This document shows, in pieces, positions 15,963 to 26,295 of a DNA stretch of 64,000 nt. Each line of letters opens with the position of its first letter. The first letter of the stretch is position 1. The notes beneath the pieces are model-generated. The model was not told the origin of the DNA, did no database searches, and saw only the letters and a list, made by a program, of their open reading frames with translations. Location: assembly GCF_000987775.1 (NCBI RefSeq), contig NZ_LAHO01000015.1, positions 62,001-126,000 on the forward strand. The letters are read 5' to 3'. Both the position numbers and the translations under genes were made by a program. This DNA is from Arsukibacterium ikkense (GTDB lineage: Bacteria > Pseudomonadota > Gammaproteobacteria > Enterobacterales > Alteromonadaceae).

Positions 15963-16862
15963 ATGCAAATTACCTCGTATTATCCTAACGTCAGCATTAA
16001 CACGGCAAACCCGTCGACCGAGTTAGCCCGCCGTGATATGCAACGGCGCGAACTGGTAGAGCCAGTGCGTGAGTTGGATAAAGGTAAAGCAGAACGCGCG
16101 GTAGCCACTGAAGAAAAAGGCCGTGGCAGCAGTTCAGCGCCAGGCACGGGCAACTATGACGTTAATGGCAAAACAACCGAAACTCAGCAGGCTGTTGAGG
16201 GGCGTTCAGAGCAATCAGGCCAGAATAACCCTGAGCAGCAACAAGCCGACGAGCAGCAAAAGCAGCAACAACAGGCTGAGCAGCAAGAGTTAAGAGAGCT
16301 GCAGGCGCGTGACCGTGAAGTGCGTAACCATGAGCAAGCCCATGCCAGCGTGGGTGGCCGCTATGCTGCATCGCCCAGTTACACCTATCAGCAAGGACCG
16401 GATGGCCGACAGTACGCCATCGGTGGTGAAGTACAAATTGATATAGCACCGGTGTCAGGCGATCCACAGGCCACTATCCAAAAGATGCAGCAGGTTAAAG
16501 CAGCTGCATTGGCACCGGCTGAACCCTCTTCTGCTGATCGCCGCATTGCTGCCGAAGCCAGCCAGCGCCAGATGCAGGCGCAAGTAGAACTGGTTGCAGA
16601 AAAAACCGCACCAGCAGAGGCAAAGGTTACGAAAACGGCTGGACAGGTTAACGCCTTGCAATCCAGTGAGCCCAGTACTGCCATCGATAACTCCCAAATC
16701 CGCTACGATACCGAGAGTATTGCTGCTACCAGCCCGGCAGCGGGTTTAGTTTTCCCCGAGTTTGATACCCTGGCCCAGATGCAGCGACGCAGCCAGGTCA
16801 TTAGCCAGTTTTATCAACTGGCTACCGAGCCCGCACAACGGCCGCTGCGCCAACAAGCCTAA
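15963..16862 (+). CDS. SprA-related putative metalloprotease (CJM1_0395 type)
   Basis: A 299-residue protein with a disordered, Gln-rich N-terminal half (residues 75-112 are almost all Gln, Glu and Ala), then 'REVRNHEQAHASVGGRY' containing the zinc-binding pattern His123-Glu-Gln-Ala-His127. 'GPDGRQYAIGGEV' and 'SADRRIAAEASQ' follow, all typical of the SprA-related family (PF12118) as I recall it. The biochemical role is not established; the HEXXH pattern suggests proteolysis. No signal peptide is evident. Convergent with tex, whose stop lies 13 bp away. Confidence 0.8.
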   Translation: MQITSYYPNVSINTANPSTELARRDMQRRELVEPVRELDKGKAERAVATEEKGRGSSSAPGTGNYDVNGKTTETQQAVEGRSEQSGQNNPEQQQADEQQKQQQQAEQQELRELQARDREVRNHEQAHASVGGRYAASPSYTYQQGPDGRQYAIGGEVQIDIAPVSGDPQATIQKMQQVKAAALAPAEPSSADRRIAAEASQRQMQAQVELVAEKTAPAEAKVTKTAGQVNALQSSEPSTAIDNSQIRYDTESIAATSPAAGLVFPEFDTLAQMQRRSQVISQFYQLATEPAQRPLRQQA

Positions 16863-16875
16863 AGCGTCAACTCCG

Positions 16876-19188
16876 TTACTTCTTAAATTTAGCCAGCGCG
16901 TCAGCAAAAGCATTACCCATAGCGGCATTGGCAGGCTCTGGTTTTGTTGCTTTAGCTGCTGGCCGGCTGGCTTTAGCGTTTTGCTGAGTTGCTGCTGGTT
17001 TGTCCTGCGCCTTCAGTGGTGGCTGTTCGTCCAGACGCATGGTAAGGGCGATCCGCTTGCGGTTAATATCGACTTCTAACACCTTCACTTTGACGATATC
17101 ACCTGCTTTCACCACCTGGTGCGGATCACTGACAAACTTGTCGGTTAATGATGAAATATGTACCAAACCATCCTGATGCACACCGATGTCCACAAAGGCA
17201 CCAAAGTTGGTAACGTTGGTAACCACGCCTTCCAGCAGCATACCTGTTTTCAAGTCTTGTAAGGTTTCTACACCATCTTTAAAGCTGGCAGTTTTAAATT
17301 CGGGTCTTGGGTCGCGCCCGGGTTTATCCAACTCTTTTAAAATATCGCTGATGGTAGGTAAACCAAAATGCTCATCAACGAAGGCCGCCGGGTCAATACT
17401 GTTTAAAAAACTGCTGTTGCCTATCACAGCAGTGACCGGTTGTTTGGCGCTAGTCAGGATCTTTTCCACCAAGGGGTAGGCTTCCGGATGCACGGCTGAG
17501 GCGTCTAACGGGTTTTTACCATTGTTAATTCGTAAGAAGCCGGCAGCTTGCTCATAAGCCTTGGGGCCAAGGCGCGGTACTTTTAGCAGCTCTTTACGTT
17601 CGTTAAAACGGCCATTTTCATCGCGATATTGCACAATGTTCTGCGCCAGGGTTTTATTTAAACCGGCTACCCGTGCCAGCAAGGCTGCAGAGGCGGTGTT
17701 CAAATCTACACCCACTGCAGTAACGCAGTCTTCTACGACGGCGTCCAGCGAGCGTGTTAGCAGGCTTTGATTCACATCATGCTGATACTGGCCTACACCT
17801 ATGGCTTTAGGTTCAATTTTCACCAGCTCGGCTAACGGGTCTTGTAAGCGCCGACCAATAGATACGGCGCCGCGCAATGATACATCCAGGTTAGGAAATT
17901 CCTGCGCGGCCAGCTCTGACGCCGAATAGATTGAAGCGCCGGCTTCGGAAACCATCACTTTACTCAGGCTGTCGTTATTGACGGCTTTAATTACCTCGCC
18001 GGCCAGCTTATCGGTTTCACGCGATGCAGTACCATTACCGATGGCAATCAGTTCAACCTTATGTTGCTGGCATAACTGGCTGAGGGTGCGTACTGATTTA
18101 TCCCACAGGTTTTGCGGCGCATGCGGGAATATTGTTGTGTGGGTAAGCAATTTGCCGGTTTCATCAATAATGGTGCATTTAACGCCGGTTCGCAGACCCG
18201 GGTCCAGCGCCAGGGTGCGGCGCATGCCAGCGGGGGCGGCCATCAGTAAATCAGCCATATTGCGGGCAAACACTTTAATAGCTTCCAGCTCAGCTCGTTC
18301 ACGCAGCTCGCTTAATAAATCATTTTCAAGATGCAAATGCAGTTTTACTTTCCAGGTCCATTGCACCACGGTACGCAAAAAACCATCAGCCGGCCGCTGT
18401 AGCTGACGGATATTAAAATGCTCTGCCACCATTTGTTCACACAACGCATGGGCGGTTGCTTCATCACTGTCTGGCAGCAGCTGCAGCTGTAACACACCTT
18501 CATTGCGGCCTCTGAACATGGCCAGCGCCCGGTGCGACGGGATATTTTTCCATAATTCGGTATGGCTGAAGTAGTCACGAAACTTAGCGCCTTCTTGCTC
18601 CTTACCACTAACGACGGTGCTTTTTAATACCGCATCACGGCTAAGCTTCGCCCGTAACCGGGCCAGCAGAGTAGCATCTTCAGCAAAGCGCTCCATTAAA
18701 ATAAACTTAACCCCGTCCAGTACTGCTTTAGTGTCAGCAAAGCCGGCATCGGCATTCAGATAGCCGGCAGCTTGTTGCTCGGGGTCCAGCTCTGGGTTGG
18801 CGAAAATCGCCTCGGCCAGCGGCGCCAAGCCAGCTTCAATCGCCATCTGGCCTTTAGTGCGTCGCTTTGCCTTATAGGGCAGATATAAATCTTCCAGCCG
18901 GGTTTTATTATCAGCAGCCAGAATGTCACGCTCCAGCTCCGGGCTAAGCTTACCTTGTTCGCCAATGGTTTTTAAAATAACCTGACGTCGCTCTTCCAGC
19001 TCACGCAGGTAATTCAGTCGTTGATCAAGTAAACGTAATTGGGTATCGTCCAGCGCACCGGTTACTTCTTTACGGTAGCGGGCAATAAAAGGCACAGTTG
19101 CGCCTTCGTCTAATAGAGCGATGGCAGCAGCAACCTGTTCAGGTCTGGCAGAGATCTCGCTGGCAATTTGTTTAACAATCATTGACAT
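16876..19188 (-). CDS. tex: Transcription accessory protein Tex (YhgF)
   Basis: A 770-residue protein from the ATG at 19188 (a second ATG lies two codons on). Order: Tex N-terminal helical domain ('[12 protein letters not shown]'), YqgF-like RNase H fold ('[12 protein letters not shown]'), helix-hairpin-helix pair ('[15 protein letters not shown]', '[13 protein letters not shown]') and an S1 RNA-binding domain ('[16 protein letters not shown]'). The tail is a Lys/Ala/Pro-rich low-complexity stretch. Tex binds nucleic acid and acts with stalled transcription complexes. Divergent from greB, as greB-yhgF are neighbours in E. coli. Confidence 0.95.
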   Translation of the reverse strand: MSMIVKQIASEISARPEQVAAAIALLDEGATVPFIARYRKEVTGALDDTQLRLLDQRLNYLRELEERRQVILKTIGEQGKLSPELERDILAADNKTRLEDLYLPYKAKRRTKGQMAIEAGLAPLAEAIFANPELDPEQQAAGYLNADAGFADTKAVLDGVKFILMERFAEDATLLARLRAKLSRDAVLKSTVVSGKEQEGAKFRDYFSHTELWKNIPSHRALAMFRGRNEGVLQLQLLPDSDEATAHALCEQMVAEHFNIRQLQRPADGFLRTVVQWTWKVKLHLHLENDLLSELRERAELEAIKVFARNMADLLMAAPAGMRRTLALDPGLRTGVKCTIIDETGKLLTHTTIFPHAPQNLWDKSVRTLSQLCQQHKVELIAIGNGTASRETDKLAGEVIKAVNNDSLSKVMVSEAGASIYSASELAAQEFPNLDVSLRGAVSIGRRLQDPLAELVKIEPKAIGVGQYQHDVNQSLLTRSLDAVVEDCVTAVGVDLNTASAALLARVAGLNKTLAQNIVQYRDENGRFNERKELLKVPRLGPKAYEQAAGFLRINNGKNPLDASAVHPEAYPLVEKILTSAKQPVTAVIGNSSFLNSIDPAAFVDEHFGLPTISDILKELDKPGRDPRPEFKTASFKDGVETLQDLKTGMLLEGVVTNVTNFGAFVDIGVHQDGLVHISSLTDKFVSDPHQVVKAGDIVKVKVLEVDINRKRIALTMRLDEQPPLKAQDKPAATQQNAKASRPAAKATKPEPANAAMGNAFADALAKFKK

Positions 19189-19276
19189 AATTATAGAATC
19201 CTTCGACTTCGCGGCCCTGTGGCAGGCAAAGTATGATACGAAATATGAAAAGCAGGGTGAATTGTCTACTTTCAGC

Positions 19277-19768
19277 GTGAAAAAATCCAATCTGATTACA
19301 CGCCAGGGCTACGATACCCTGGAGCGGGAATTGCGTTATTTGTGGAAAGAAGAACGGCCGCGGGTAACCCAACAGGTGTCTGATGCTGCGGCAATGGGCG
19401 ATCGGTCAGAAAATGCCGAGTATATTTACGGTAAAAAGCGCTTGCGGGAAATTGATCGCAGGGTGCGTTTTCTAACCAAGCGGCTGGAGCAGCTGCAGGT
19501 GGTTTACCCTTCTGTTAAGCAACACGGTAAGGTGTTTTTTGGCGCCTGGGTGCAACTGGAAGATGAGTCGGGCGAGTTGCGGCGCTATCAGCTGGTTGGC
19601 CCGGATGAATTTGATTTACGGCAACATAAGCTCAGTATTGATTCGCCATTAGCCCGGGCGCTGCTGGGTAAAATGCTGGACGATGAGGTGAAGGTGATGA
19701 CGCCCACCGGAGAACACTGGTACAGCATCACGGCGATTAGTTACGAGGCTTTGACGACGGACACTTAA
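19277..19768 (+). CDS. greB: Transcription elongation factor GreB
   Basis: A GreB-type protein of 163 residues from the GTG at 19277 ('[21 protein letters not shown]'), closely matching E. coli GreB ('TREGYEKLKQELNYLW'). The coiled-coil tip '[22 protein letters not shown]' region carries the acidic pair that stimulates transcript cleavage by backtracked RNA polymerase; the C-terminal FKBP-like domain follows ('VFFGAWVQL', '[12 protein letters not shown]'). There is no ATG near the expected start. A TTG at 19262 with AGGGTGA just before it is an alternative adding five residues. Starts farther upstream would lie inside tex on the other strand. Confidence 0.93.
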   Translation: MKKSNLITRQGYDTLERELRYLWKEERPRVTQQVSDAAAMGDRSENAEYIYGKKRLREIDRRVRFLTKRLEQLQVVYPSVKQHGKVFFGAWVQLEDESGELRRYQLVGPDEFDLRQHKLSIDSPLARALLGKMLDDEVKVMTPTGEHWYSITAISYEALTTDT

Positions 19769-19829
19769 TGGCCGGTTAAAAAATGTACTATACTTAAAAT
19801 GGATTTTAGCTTTATGGGAGGGTCTTAAG

Positions 19830-20039
19830 ATGAAATCCCGTCGCCAGCTATACCTGTTAGTTCCTGCTATTACGTTGTTTACTGCCTGCAGTACTGCACC
19901 GCACTATGCTATGCAGCCCGATTATGATTACATTCAAAAAGTAGAAGCATCCAGTAAATACAGCACGCATGCTGCGAGGATTTATTGGGTTAATCCGCCA
20001 GTGAAACGTGAGCTGCTTGCGGAGCAACCGCAAGACTGA
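19830..20039 (+). CDS. Small lipoprotein of unknown function
   Basis: A 69-residue protein with GGGAGGG upstream and a lipoprotein signal (basic start, hydrophobic stretch, lipobox 'LFTAC' with Cys20). The mature part is about 50 residues with no domain I recognise ('YWVNPPVKREL'). It stands alone between greB and ompR and is followed by a strong terminator, so it is probably its own transcription unit. Confidence 0.75.
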   Translation: MKSRRQLYLLVPAITLFTACSTAPHYAMQPDYDYIQKVEASSKYSTHAARIYWVNPPVKRELLAEQPQD

Positions 20040-20059
20040 AAAGTTTTGTAACACAGTTT

Positions 20060-20091
20060 AACCGCCATAGTAGTAACAATGGCGGTTTTTT
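20060..20091 (+). terminator. Rho-independent terminator after the small lipoprotein gene
   Basis: AACCGCCAT and ATGGCGGTT pair over 9 bp with a 10-base loop and are followed by a T run to 20091. It separates the lipoprotein gene from ompR. Confidence 0.88.
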
Positions 20092-20127
20092 CGTTTATAG
20101 TGAGGAAAAACAACGGAAGCTTGTGTG

Positions 20128-20853
20128 ATGACCAGCCAGGAAACTCTGAAAATTATTGTAGTGGACGATGATATACGTTTGCGCGCTTTACTTGAGCGTT
20201 ATCTGGTAGAGCAGGGCTATCAGGTACGCAGTGTCGGCAACTATGAGCAAATGCAACGGCTGATGGAGCGGGAACATTTCCATCTGGTGGTACTGGATCT
20301 GATGCTGCCGGGCGAAGATGGTTTGTCTATTTGCCGCAAGCTACGCCAGCAAAATAATGAAGTACCCATAATTATGTTAACCGCCAAGGGGGATGAAGTG
20401 GATCGGATCATTGGCCTGGAAATGGGTGCTGATGACTATTTGCCAAAACCTTTTAATCCCCGCGAGTTGTTGGCGCGGATCCGTGCCGTGTTGCGCCGTA
20501 AAAGTAAAGATTTGCCGGGCGCGCCATCGCAGGAAGAAACCGTTATCAGTTTTGGCCCCTTTACCTTTAATCTGGCAACCCGCGAGATGCGCAAGGGCGA
20601 GCAGCCCCTGCCGTTAACCAGTGGTGAGTATGCGGTTTTAAAAGTGCTGGTCAGCCACCCGCGCGAGCCGTTATCACGTGACAAGCTGATGAATCAGGCG
20701 CGCGGCCGTGATTACTCTGCCATGGAGCGCAGCATAGACGTGCAGGTATCGCGCTTACGCCGGATGCTGGAAGATGATGCCGCTAACCCGCGTTATATTC
20801 AAACTGTCTGGGGGCTGGGCTACGTTTTTGTGCCCGACGGCAGCCCTGTCTGA
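20128..20853 (+). CDS. ompR: Osmolarity response regulator OmpR
   Basis: A 241-residue OmpR/PhoB regulator: receiver domain with acidic pocket 'VVDDD', phospho-acceptor Asp57 in '[10 protein letters not shown]' and Lys in 'YLPKPF', then a winged-helix DNA-binding domain ('[22 protein letters not shown]', '[11 protein letters not shown]'). It controls porin and envelope genes when phosphorylated by EnvZ. ATG chosen at 20128; a GTG directly before it (20125) is possible, with GGAAG upstream of both. The stop overlaps the envZ start in TGATG. The ompR-envZ-greB-tex linkage matches E. coli, although strands differ. Confidence 0.95.
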   Translation: MTSQETLKIIVVDDDIRLRALLERYLVEQGYQVRSVGNYEQMQRLMEREHFHLVVLDLMLPGEDGLSICRKLRQQNNEVPIIMLTAKGDEVDRIIGLEMGADDYLPKPFNPRELLARIRAVLRRKSKDLPGAPSQEETVISFGPFTFNLATREMRKGEQPLPLTSGEYAVLKVLVSHPREPLSRDKLMNQARGRDYSAMERSIDVQVSRLRRMLEDDAANPRYIQTVWGLGYVFVPDGSPV

Positions 20854-22160
20854 TGCGTTTGCTACCTCGTAGCGCCTTTGGCCAAACGGTTTTTTTGATT
20901 GGTTTTTTGTTACTGATTAATCAACTGGTGTCCTATGTGTCGGTGGCGCTGTATTTTATTAAACCGACAACCCAGCAGATTAACCATCTTATTGCCAAGC
21001 AAATTAAAGTAGTGTTTCTTGATGCTGGCCAAGACACACCCGTGTTGTCTGCGGAGTTAACCCGCCGGTTTAGCGAAGCGACGGGCATTGCCGTATACAG
21101 CCAGGCAGAGGCCATGCAACACGGCCTGGCGAACGCCCGGTATTATGGTTATTTTTCTGAGCAAATGTCAGCTGAGCTCGGTGGCAAAGCAGTAGTGCAT
21201 ATCGAGCAGGGCGATGCTTTTGCGTTCTGGGTGCAGCCGCCACAAGCGCCACAATACTGGGTTAAAGTGCCGTTATCGGGTCTGGATGAAACCGATTTCT
21301 CACCGCTTACTTTCTACCTGCTACTGATTGGCATCTTAAGTGTGGGTGGTGCCTGGGTGTTTGCCCGCCATTTAAACCGGCCGTTAAAGTCGTTGCAGCA
21401 AGCGGCATTGCAAGTGGGCCGCGGCGATATTCCACCACCGTTAAACGCGGATAAAGGCTCAACTGAGATTATTGCCGTCATTCGGGCGTTCAATTATATG
21501 GCCGAAGGTATTAAACGGCTGGAGCAGGATCGGGCTTTGTTAATGGCTGGGGTATCACATGATTTACGCACGCCGCTTACCCGTATTCGGCTGGCCTCTG
21601 AAATGATGGCTGAGCAGGATAGTTGGATCCGCGATGGCATTATTAATGATATCGAAGATATGAATGCCATCATCGATCAGTTTATTGATTTCTTGCGGCA
21701 CCATAAGCAAGAAAGCCTGCAAAGCGTTAATTTAAATGAGCTGATAGATGAGCTGGTGTTGGCCGAACAAGTTCAGCAACGGCATTTTATCACTGAACTA
21801 GACCCCAATCTGCCAGCCATTATGCTGCGTAAAATTGCGATTAAGCGGGTACTGAATAATTTGCTGGAAAATGCCTTACGCTACAGTGATGGTGATATTG
21901 AAATCAGCACAGGCTATGAAAAAAGGCGCAAGCAGGTGTATCTGGAAGTGCGGGACCATGGCCCTGGCATCCCTGAACATAAAATGGAGGCAATGTTTGC
22001 GCCCTTTACCCAGGGCGATGAAGCCCGCGGTAGTGGCGGCTCTGGTTTAGGCCTGGCGATCATTAAAAAAATCGTCGATATGCACCAGGGCAGCGTCAGT
22101 TTATTTAATCATGCTCACGGTGGGTTGGTAGTGCGGGTTTATTTGCCTTTAAAGTCGTGA
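20853..22160 (+). CDS. envZ: Osmosensor histidine kinase EnvZ
   Basis: The 435-residue inner-membrane kinase has a first helix at about 10-34, a periplasmic sensor (35-145), a second helix (146-165), HAMP, and an H-box with phospho-His236 in '[14 protein letters not shown]'. The ATPase domain has N-box '[10 protein letters not shown]' and G boxes 'DHGPGIPE' and 'GGSGLGLAI'. It phosphorylates and dephosphorylates OmpR. Coupled to ompR by a 1-bp overlap. Confidence 0.95.
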   Translation: MRLLPRSAFGQTVFLIGFLLLINQLVSYVSVALYFIKPTTQQINHLIAKQIKVVFLDAGQDTPVLSAELTRRFSEATGIAVYSQAEAMQHGLANARYYGYFSEQMSAELGGKAVVHIEQGDAFAFWVQPPQAPQYWVKVPLSGLDETDFSPLTFYLLLIGILSVGGAWVFARHLNRPLKSLQQAALQVGRGDIPPPLNADKGSTEIIAVIRAFNYMAEGIKRLEQDRALLMAGVSHDLRTPLTRIRLASEMMAEQDSWIRDGIINDIEDMNAIIDQFIDFLRHHKQESLQSVNLNELIDELVLAEQVQQRHFITELDPNLPAIMLRKIAIKRVLNNLLENALRYSDGDIEISTGYEKRRKQVYLEVRDHGPGIPEHKMEAMFAPFTQGDEARGSGGSGLGLAIIKKIVDMHQGSVSLFNHAHGGLVVRVYLPLKS

Positions 22161-22344
22161 GTTAAGCCATGCTGGGTTATCGCGCTTATCGTTTTTGAGC
22201 AGAGTCTCAGGATGAATGCCTCACTGCCGTCAACCATCGTTAACAGTTTTGATATTTTTATGCTTATTTTTATAGTCTTATGTCGCATTTTCTTACAATT
22301 CATAAATTACATCTGATTACATCTGTGTTAAAACCGTAATGTTG

Positions 22345-22373
22345 ACCAATAAAGTGGTAGTCGCTTTATTGGT
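22345..22373. other. Perfect 10-bp hairpin between envZ and the S8 protease gene
   Basis: ACCAATAAAG and CTTTATTGGT form a perfect inverted repeat with a 9-base loop. The stem is A/T-rich and is followed by TATTTCGTTT rather than a pure T run. It may be the ompR-envZ terminator or a leader hairpin of the protease gene. Apart from this I see only an A/T-rich promoter-like stretch (about 22245-22320) in the 346-bp gap. Confidence 0.45.
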
Positions 22374-22506
22374 TATTTCGTTTAACGCTAGCTGAGAATT
22401 CAGAAGCGGTTTTACTGTGCTGGCTGTGTAATGCCTCAAAGTTAACAGTCGCCTGCCAGTGCCATAATAAATAATAAGTACAAATGCAGTACAATAGGAG
22501 TGCACC

Positions 22507-25500
22507 TTGGGAACCATGAATAAAGCTTTATTAGCAACCGCAGTTAGTCTTGCCATTTCGGGCACGGCTAACGCAAGTTTTGAGCAATACCGTGCTGGCT
22601 TTGGCCAAAGTGTCCATGAAGTTATTGGTAACGTTACTGTTAGCTTGAACGAACAGGAACAAGCTCCGAGCGCTTGGTTTGTCGCTCTAAAAGCACCTGC
22701 TGCAAGTGCTGCATTATTAGAATCAGGCTTTGATCAGCAGCGCGCGCAACAATATGTTGTGCAGGCAGAACAGGTGCAGCAACAAGTTACAGCAGTATTA
22801 ATGCAGCTGGACACCGATGCGCAAATTTTGACGACAACTAAAAATCTGGCAGCGGGTCTGGTAGTGAACGCCTCTGCTCAGGCATTGAATGCGTTACAGC
22901 AAAACCCCTTAGTAGCATCAGTGATGCCATTGTACGACAGCGAGTTGCATGTTGCTGATAGTGCTGCCTATATCAAAGCAGTACAGACTGTGCAATCTGG
23001 CAAGGCAACCGGTGAAGGCGTACGGGTAGCGATATTGGATACCGGTATTGATTACACACACGCTGCTTTAGGTGGCGAAGGCACTGCAGAAGCCTATAGT
23101 GCAGCCCGAGCCAATACTGGCGCGGTAAGCTGGCCACAAGGCAGCGTAATTGGTGGCTTTAACTTTATAACTAATACACCTAACCCGATCGATCCTGCGA
23201 ATGAGGGGCACGGTACTTCTGTTGCACATTCGGTCAATGGTGTTGCTCCAGATGTCAAATTTTACGGCTATAAAGTGTGCGCACCAGCACCTATTTTTTG
23301 TACAGGCTTAGCGCAAGTGCAGGCACTGGAAGCATCAATGGATCCAAATGGCGACGGCAATCTGGCTGACCGGGTTGATATCGTCAATATGTCATTGGGT
23401 GGCCAGTTTGGCTCTACTCAAACGCAGTCAGGCACTCAGTTTTTAATTCAGCGTGCTGCTGAGTTGGGTGTCAATATGGTGATTTCTGCTGGTAACGATG
23501 GCAATGTACCTTTTCGTGTTGGTGGTCCAAGTACTACTCCTAATGCACTATCCGTTGGTGCCATGACTCACCCTGCTGCGATGGTAGGGGCCTTTAGTAG
23601 CGCAGAGATTGAAGGTGAAGTTGTAGCGATGGTCGCGGCTGGTTTTAACCCGTCGTTTGATTTCTCCTTCAATTCAGCGGACACGCCGTTAGTGTTGGTG
23701 CCAGGTGCCTACACAGCTTGTGATGCTTTAGCAGAAGATGCTGACTTGACGGGTAAAGCCGTTTTGGTATCACGCGGTGTTTGTGCGTTCTCTGAAAAAG
23801 TACTGAACGCTCAGGCTCGCGGTGCTGCCTTTGTTATTATAGCCAATAGCAACCCAGGAGAAGCGCCGATAGTGGCTGGTGGTGATGGTGCAGGTGTCAC
23901 TATTCCAACAGTAATGATTACCAAAGAAGTAGGTGATGCTATTCAAGCTATGCTGCTGGATGATATGCCAGTAAGTTATGCTATTACTTCTGAAGGCAAA
24001 TCAGGTGCAGGCGCGATAGCAGGCTTTACTTCACGTGGCCCTTCAATGGATGGGTTATTAAAGCCAGAAATTACTGCACCAGGCTCCTCAATTGTTGTGG
24101 CTCGGGCTGGCACGGGTGTAGGGCTCGCTCCAGTAAGCGGTACCTCGTTCTCTGGCCCTATTACGGCTGGGGCTGCGGCCCTGGTGCGTGGTGCTCTGCC
24201 AGAGCGCAATGCGTTTGAAGTAAAAGCCACCATGATGAACACTGCCAATATGACAGTTCATCGCCAGCCAATTGAAATAAATCCTGCTGCTGCGCTAGCT
24301 CCCATCAGTATGATTGGTGCCGGCTTGGTTGATGTTGAAAAAGCAGTAAACAGCCCGGTAGCGGCTTGGGTTTATAGTGCTGAGCATAATACCCGTCAGG
24401 CAGCATTGTCTTTTGGTTTGCAGACGCTGTCTGAAGCAACGAGCATGACTAAAACCGTTAGTTTGAAAAACTTTAGTGCTCAAGCCAAGACTTACTCACT
24501 GTCAATTGCTGATCGCTTCGCTGATAAAACAGCGACGGCAGCGCTGAGCTGGCAATATCCTACGTCAGTTACTGTCCAACCAGGTCAGACCGTACAGTTT
24601 GATGTCACCGTGACAGTTAACCCCGCAAATTTACCTGAGTTTACCCTATCAAATGGCCTGACCTGGCTTCCACTTATGGCCGCGCAGATGATGGATCAGT
24701 CGGAATATGACGGGGCCTTAATCTTTAATGATACCAGCACAGCTACCGATCATGATTTGCACCTGGTATATCACTTAATACCAAAGGCAGCCGGTAAACT
24801 GGCGTTAAGCAGCGAAATGGTTGATGGTCAGGTCGCTATGAGGCTGACTAACACTGGGGTCATTGATGTTGAGCCTTTTGCTTCCGCTTTGGTAGCGGCT
24901 TCACCGGTTAACACTGCCGTGCAACCAATACATGATATCCGTGCCATCACCATGGATGTAGAACAAGCACCTTGGTGTAGCACTGGTTTTGCGCTGTATC
25001 CTACCTTTCATCTGCAAGGTGGTTTAAACCACCTGCTGCAGGGTAACTATGCGCTGGACCTGGATATTAATAATGATGGGGCATTCGATTACAGCATGAA
25101 TACCTTGTTAGTAACGCGTTTAGGTGCGGCTTACAATGCTTTTCCGGGTGTAATGGTCTCCTTTAATACCCTCTTTGGTACCACTTCTGGGGCTTTAGGT
25201 GATGTCTATCACTTTGCTGGCGGTAAGCAGGTGACATTAGAGTCGTGTTTTGAGAGTGTTGGCTTAACGGCGGCGGATATTAACCGCACCATTACTGCGC
25301 GTTTTCGTACCGATAGTAACAGCTTCTCATTAAACGCTAACTTTATCGCCGACCAGCTTACTGCGACTGTACGCCTGGAGGCTTCGCCGGAAATCACGCT
25401 GGTTAATGAGTTGATGACGCCCGCTGCTGGCGTGGATAACATTGTAGAGGAGCTGGTGCCAGGTCAATCTGCTTTTGTTATGCGTAGCGAAGGTGATAAC

Positions 25501-26229
25501 CGCAGCTTTGTTATGATGTCAGGTCAGGCTGAAGCTGTGGCGATTGCTAACTACGCTGCGCCGGTTGCTCAGCCAGTGGTTGATGCGGGTCAGATGCTAA
25601 GTGTTAACGAAAACACGGCTAATGGTTCTGTTGTTGGCCAGTTATCAGCGACCGTTGATTTCCGCACTGCGATTACTGAATTTGTAACACTGGCAAGCTC
25701 TTCGGATGCAGTAGTAGTGCAGAATGATGGATCGGTAGTAGTAGCGAATTCAGCTGTACTGGATTATGAAGCGGGGATGTCCGAAATTCAGATGGAAGTC
25801 GCTGTACTGGATGCGAATGGTGGTGTGTCTGCGCCTGTTTCAGTGACAGTGATGATTAATAACGTACCAGATGAGCAGCCAGTCGTTTCAGCAAGCTTAA
25901 CGACCAGTCAGCTGCGGGTTGGTAGTGCGGCTAACACGGTATTAGGCACGGTGTCAGTTAACGTTACTGAAGCCAACGCTACCCTGGCCAGCGTCAATAC
26001 GAACAATCCGTTGTTTAAAGTGGAAAATGGTCAGCTGATGTTAGCCAGAATGCCAGTTAAGGTTGATGCTCGTGTTCATACGGTAGCGATTACCGCTACT
26101 GACAGTTCAGGTATGCAAGGTTCTGCTAACGTGCAGGTTACAGTGACGAAAGGTTCGGGTGGCAGCTTCGGCTTGTTTGGTCTGTTGTTACTACCTTTAG
26201 CATTGTTGCGCCGCCGGGTTAAAAACTAA
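22507..26229 (+). CDS. Secreted S8 (subtilisin-type) serine protease with PA domain, cadherin-like repeats and GlyGly-CTERM-like tail
   Basis: A TTG at 22507 has AGGAG six bases upstream; the ATG at 22516 (fourth codon) is the alternative. The 1240-residue protein has a signal peptide (to about residue 23) and an I9-type propeptide (50-145). The S8 catalytic triad is Asp178 ('ILDTGID'), His235 ('GHGTSVAHS') and Ser547 ('GTSFSGP'), with a PA domain inserted between His and Ser (about 395-500). Fibronectin- or cadherin-like domains follow. The end, 'GSGGSFGLFGLLLLPLALLRRR', is a Gly/Ser motif, hydrophobic helix and Arg cluster typical of GlyGly-CTERM rhombosortase substrates. Such proteins are usually type II secretion cargo, and that system is encoded 1.5 kb away. 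Confidence 0.9.
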   Translation: MGTMNKALLATAVSLAISGTANASFEQYRAGFGQSVHEVIGNVTVSLNEQEQAPSAWFVALKAPAASAALLESGFDQQRAQQYVVQAEQVQQQVTAVLMQLDTDAQILTTTKNLAAGLVVNASAQALNALQQNPLVASVMPLYDSELHVADSAAYIKAVQTVQSGKATGEGVRVAILDTGIDYTHAALGGEGTAEAYSAARANTGAVSWPQGSVIGGFNFITNTPNPIDPANEGHGTSVAHSVNGVAPDVKFYGYKVCAPAPIFCTGLAQVQALEASMDPNGDGNLADRVDIVNMSLGGQFGSTQTQSGTQFLIQRAAELGVNMVISAGNDGNVPFRVGGPSTTPNALSVGAMTHPAAMVGAFSSAEIEGEVVAMVAAGFNPSFDFSFNSADTPLVLVPGAYTACDALAEDADLTGKAVLVSRGVCAFSEKVLNAQARGAAFVIIANSNPGEAPIVAGGDGAGVTIPTVMITKEVGDAIQAMLLDDMPVSYAITSEGKSGAGAIAGFTSRGPSMDGLLKPEITAPGSSIVVARAGTGVGLAPVSGTSFSGPITAGAAALVRGALPERNAFEVKATMMNTANMTVHRQPIEINPAAALAPISMIGAGLVDVEKAVNSPVAAWVYSAEHNTRQAALSFGLQTLSEATSMTKTVSLKNFSAQAKTYSLSIADRFADKTATAALSWQYPTSVTVQPGQTVQFDVTVTVNPANLPEFTLSNGLTWLPLMAAQMMDQSEYDGALIFNDTSTATDHDLHLVYHLIPKAAGKLALSSEMVDGQVAMRLTNTGVIDVEPFASALVAASPVNTAVQPIHDIRAITMDVEQAPWCSTGFALYPTFHLQGGLNHLLQGNYALDLDINNDGAFDYSMNTLLVTRLGAAYNAFPGVMVSFNTLFGTTSGALGDVYHFAGGKQVTLESCFESVGLTAADINRTITARFRTDSNSFSLNANFIADQLTATVRLEASPEITLVNELMTPAAGVDNIVEELVPGQSAFVMRSEGDNRSFVMMSGQAEAVAIANYAAPVAQPVVDAGQMLSVNENTANGSVVGQLSATVDFRTAITEFVTLASSSDAVVVQNDGSVVVANSAVLDYEAGMSEIQMEVAVLDANGGVSAPVSVTVMINNVPDEQPVVSASLTTSQLRVGSAANTVLGTVSVNVTEANATLASVNTNNPLFKVENGQLMLARMPVKVDARVHTVAITATDSSGMQGSANVQVTVTKGSGGSFGLFGLLLLPLALLRRRVKN

Positions 26230-26271
26230 TCAGAGTAATATAACAACTTATCAGATTAGTAAATGATAAAT

Positions 26272-26295
26272 GCCCCGCAACAGCGGGGCTTTTTT
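26272..26295. terminator. Bidirectional rho-independent terminator between the S8 protease gene and hslO
   Basis: GCCCCGC-AACA-GCGGGGC is a perfect 7-bp G/C stem with a 4-base loop, followed on the plus strand by TTTTTT. The hslO stop codon sits inside that T run, and on the minus strand the stem is followed by a T-rich stretch, so it can serve both converging genes. Confidence 0.92.

Noticed and set aside
16162..16697. Minus-strand frames opposite the SprA-type gene
   Set aside because: They are antisense reads of Gln/Ala-rich codons with repetitive, unnatural composition; the plus strand has a clear family match.
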